This document shows, piece after piece, positions 6,722-7,492 of a stretch of 7,492 nucleotides of DNA (positions are counted from its first letter, which is position 1; every line of letters begins with the position of its first letter). The notes under the pieces were generated by a model. It ran no database searches and had not been told where the DNA came from. It saw only the letters and a program-made list of their open reading frames with translations. Made by a program: the position numbers and the translations under genes. This DNA is from an uncultured Bacteroidales bacterium (GTDB lineage: Bacteria > Bacteroidota > Bacteroidia > Bacteroidales > Muribaculaceae): assembly GCA_945828175.1 (NCBI GenBank), contig CALZQD010000076.1, positions 1-7,492 on the forward strand. The letters run 5' to 3'.

Positions 6722-6748
6722 CCTTCTGTTCTTTTGCCTTCTGTTCTT
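6722..6748. repeat. Direct repeat of a 12-mer, 15-bp period
   Basis: The 12-mer CCTTCTGTTCTT occurs at 6722-6733 and again at 6737-6748, separated by TTG. It leads directly into the 7-bp tandem array. It is pyrimidine-rich on the plus strand. Confidence 0.75.
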
Positions 6749-6794
6749 ATTGTGCATTGTGAATTGTGCATTATGCATTGTGCATTGTGCATTG
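6749..6794. repeat. 7-bp tandem repeat array (unit ATTGTGC), about 6.6 copies
   Basis: The units read ATTGTGC, ATTGTGA, ATTGTGC, ATTATGC, ATTGTGC, ATTGTGC and a partial ATTG, followed by six T. Two of the six full units carry one substitution each. The array ends 83 bp before the porV start codon. Seven is not a multiple of three, so any reading frame across it is incidental. Such short heptamer arrays expand and contract by strand slippage and are common between genes in Bacteroidales. Confidence 0.9.
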
Positions 6795-6877
6795 TTTTTT
6801 CCCCTCAAGGGCAATAAACAGCCCGATTGTCAGTTATATCTGTTAGACATTATTAGATTTCAACCAATCACTGACAG

Positions 6878-7492
6878 ATGAAAATATCAAGATATGCTAT
6901 CGCCGTCGTGGCCTGCGCCATCGCCATCACCGCCTCTGCGGCCGACAACGGCAAAAACGAATTCAACCCCATCACCACCGGCGTCACCTCGCTGAGCATC
7001 GCTCCCGACGCCCGCGGCGCTTCGATGGGCGACCTCGGCGCCGCCACCGACCCCGACGCAAACTCACAGTTCTGGAACCCATCGAAATACGCCTTCGCCT
7101 ACAGCAACGCGGCCGTATCGCTCAGCTACACCCCCTGGCTCCGCAAACTCGTCAACGATATCTTCCTCGCCAACCTCTCGGGCTACTGGAAGATAGGCTC
7201 AGGCGACAACCAGGCCCTCAGCGCATCGCTCCGCTACTTCTCGCTCGGCGAAGTCAACACCGGCAACGAAGCCGAGGGATCAGTCGGTCAAAGCCTTAAC
7301 CCCTACGAGATGTCGGTCGACATCGGCTACTCGCGCAAACTCTCCGAGAAATTCTCGATGGGCGTCGTCTTCCGCTATATCTATTCAGACCTCGGATTCT
7401 CAGACTCTTACGCCGGCGACCAGAGCACCGGCGCCTCAGCCTTCTCGGCCGCCATCGCAGGCTACTACACCCCCTACCCCATGATCCGCCGC
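6878..7492 (+). CDS. porV: T9SS outer-membrane protein PorV, 3' end missing
   Basis: PorV (LptO) is an outer-membrane beta-barrel shuttle of the type IX secretion system. It binds the C-terminal sorting domains of cargo released by the translocon and delivers them to the attachment machinery. The 205 visible codons start with a signal peptide (MKISRYAIAVVACAIAITASA, about residues 1-21) and continue with family hallmarks: NPITTGVTSLSIAPDARGASMGD split around residue 40, ATDPDANSQFWNPSKYAFA, and SYTPWLRKLVNDIFLANLSGYWK, then barrel strands such as SLRYFSLGEV and GVVFRYIYSDL. PorV proteins are usually near 380-400 aa, so about half is present; the frame is open to the right edge. No Shine-Dalgarno is visible before the ATG. 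It is divergent from the haem-uptake operon, whose first protein bears a T9SS-like tail. Codons end overwhelmingly in C or G. Confidence 0.95.
   Translation, partial: MKISRYAIAVVACAIAITASAADNGKNEFNPITTGVTSLSIAPDARGASMGDLGAATDPDANSQFWNPSKYAFAYSNAAVSLSYTPWLRKLVNDIFLANLSGYWKIGSGDNQALSASLRYFSLGEVNTGNEAEGSVGQSLNPYEMSVDIGYSRKLSEKFSMGVVFRYIYSDLGFSDSYAGDQSTGASAFSAAIAGYYTPYPMIRR

Larger units (their letters stand above)
6509..6877. other. Divergent intergenic region between the haem-uptake operon and porV
   Basis: No convincing gene is present in these roughly 370 bases. The left third contains a palindrome-rich block (6553-6671), the middle a 15-bp-period direct repeat (6722-6748), and then a 7-bp tandem array (6749-6794) followed by six T. 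A porV promoter should lie here. TAGATTTC at 6854-6861 resembles a -7 box with one mismatch but has no -33 element at proper spacing and leaves only a 16-nt gap to the ATG. TATATCTG at 6835-6842 is a similar weak candidate. Confidence 0.7.

Noticed and set aside
6795..6812. Six T followed by CCCCTCAAGGGC as a possible terminator
   Set aside because: On the plus strand the T run precedes the stem and on the minus strand it would follow, but the stem is only four pairs with a 2-nt loop, and no gene ends nearby.
6666..6881. 71-codon plus-strand frame in the spacer
   Set aside because: Most of it is translation of the pyrimidine repeat and the 7-bp array (repeating CIV, CAL residues), and it ends over the porV start.

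Overview
The window looks like chromosomal DNA of a Bacteroidales bacterium, plausibly a GC-rich Muribaculaceae-type gut lineage, though the exact family is my inference. Four things support this. There is a clear PorV gene, part of the Bacteroidota type IX secretion system (T9SS). There is a HmuY-family haem-binding lipoprotein beside a TonB-dependent receptor. The one good promoter has the Bacteroidota -7 form TAnnTTTG rather than a sigma-70 -10 box. Start codons lack obvious Shine-Dalgarno sequences. Codons in all the genes favour G or C at the third position, while the intergenic region is AT-richer.

Layout. Positions 2-355 (+) hold the 3' end of a methylguanine-DNA methyltransferase gene, cut by the left window edge. 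Positions 6441-252 (-) hold six genes so tightly packed that they must be one transcript. In transcription order these are: (1) a 145-aa secreted protein ending in a T9SS sorting-domain-like module; (2) a 193-aa secreted calycin-like protein; (3) a 260-aa HmuY-type lipoprotein; (4) a 656-aa TonB-dependent outer-membrane receptor with haem-receptor signatures; (5) a 285-aa protein with eight predicted membrane helices; (6) a 522-aa PepSY-associated four-helix membrane protein. Junctions are a TAATG overlap, an ATGA overlap, an ATGA overlap, a 2-nt gap and an ATGA overlap. The sixth gene runs about 104 bp into the convergent methyltransferase gene. A promoter lies at 6508-6477 (-). Positions 6509-6877 are intergenic, with a palindrome-rich block, a 15-bp-period repeat and a 7-bp tandem repeat. 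From 6878 (+) the porV gene begins and runs off the right edge.

How the genes may work together (inference from family knowledge): the lipoprotein and perhaps the calycin-like protein capture haem or a related iron ligand at the cell surface. The receptor then moves it across the outer membrane using TonB energy. The two inner-membrane proteins could process it, for example by reduction, as proposed for PepSY-type proteins in other iron-uptake loci. The usual P. gingivalis hmuSTUV genes are not present, so the inner half of the pathway differs from that model. Two ligand positions in the lipoprotein, and one in the receptor, carry Met where the P. gingivalis proteins have His.
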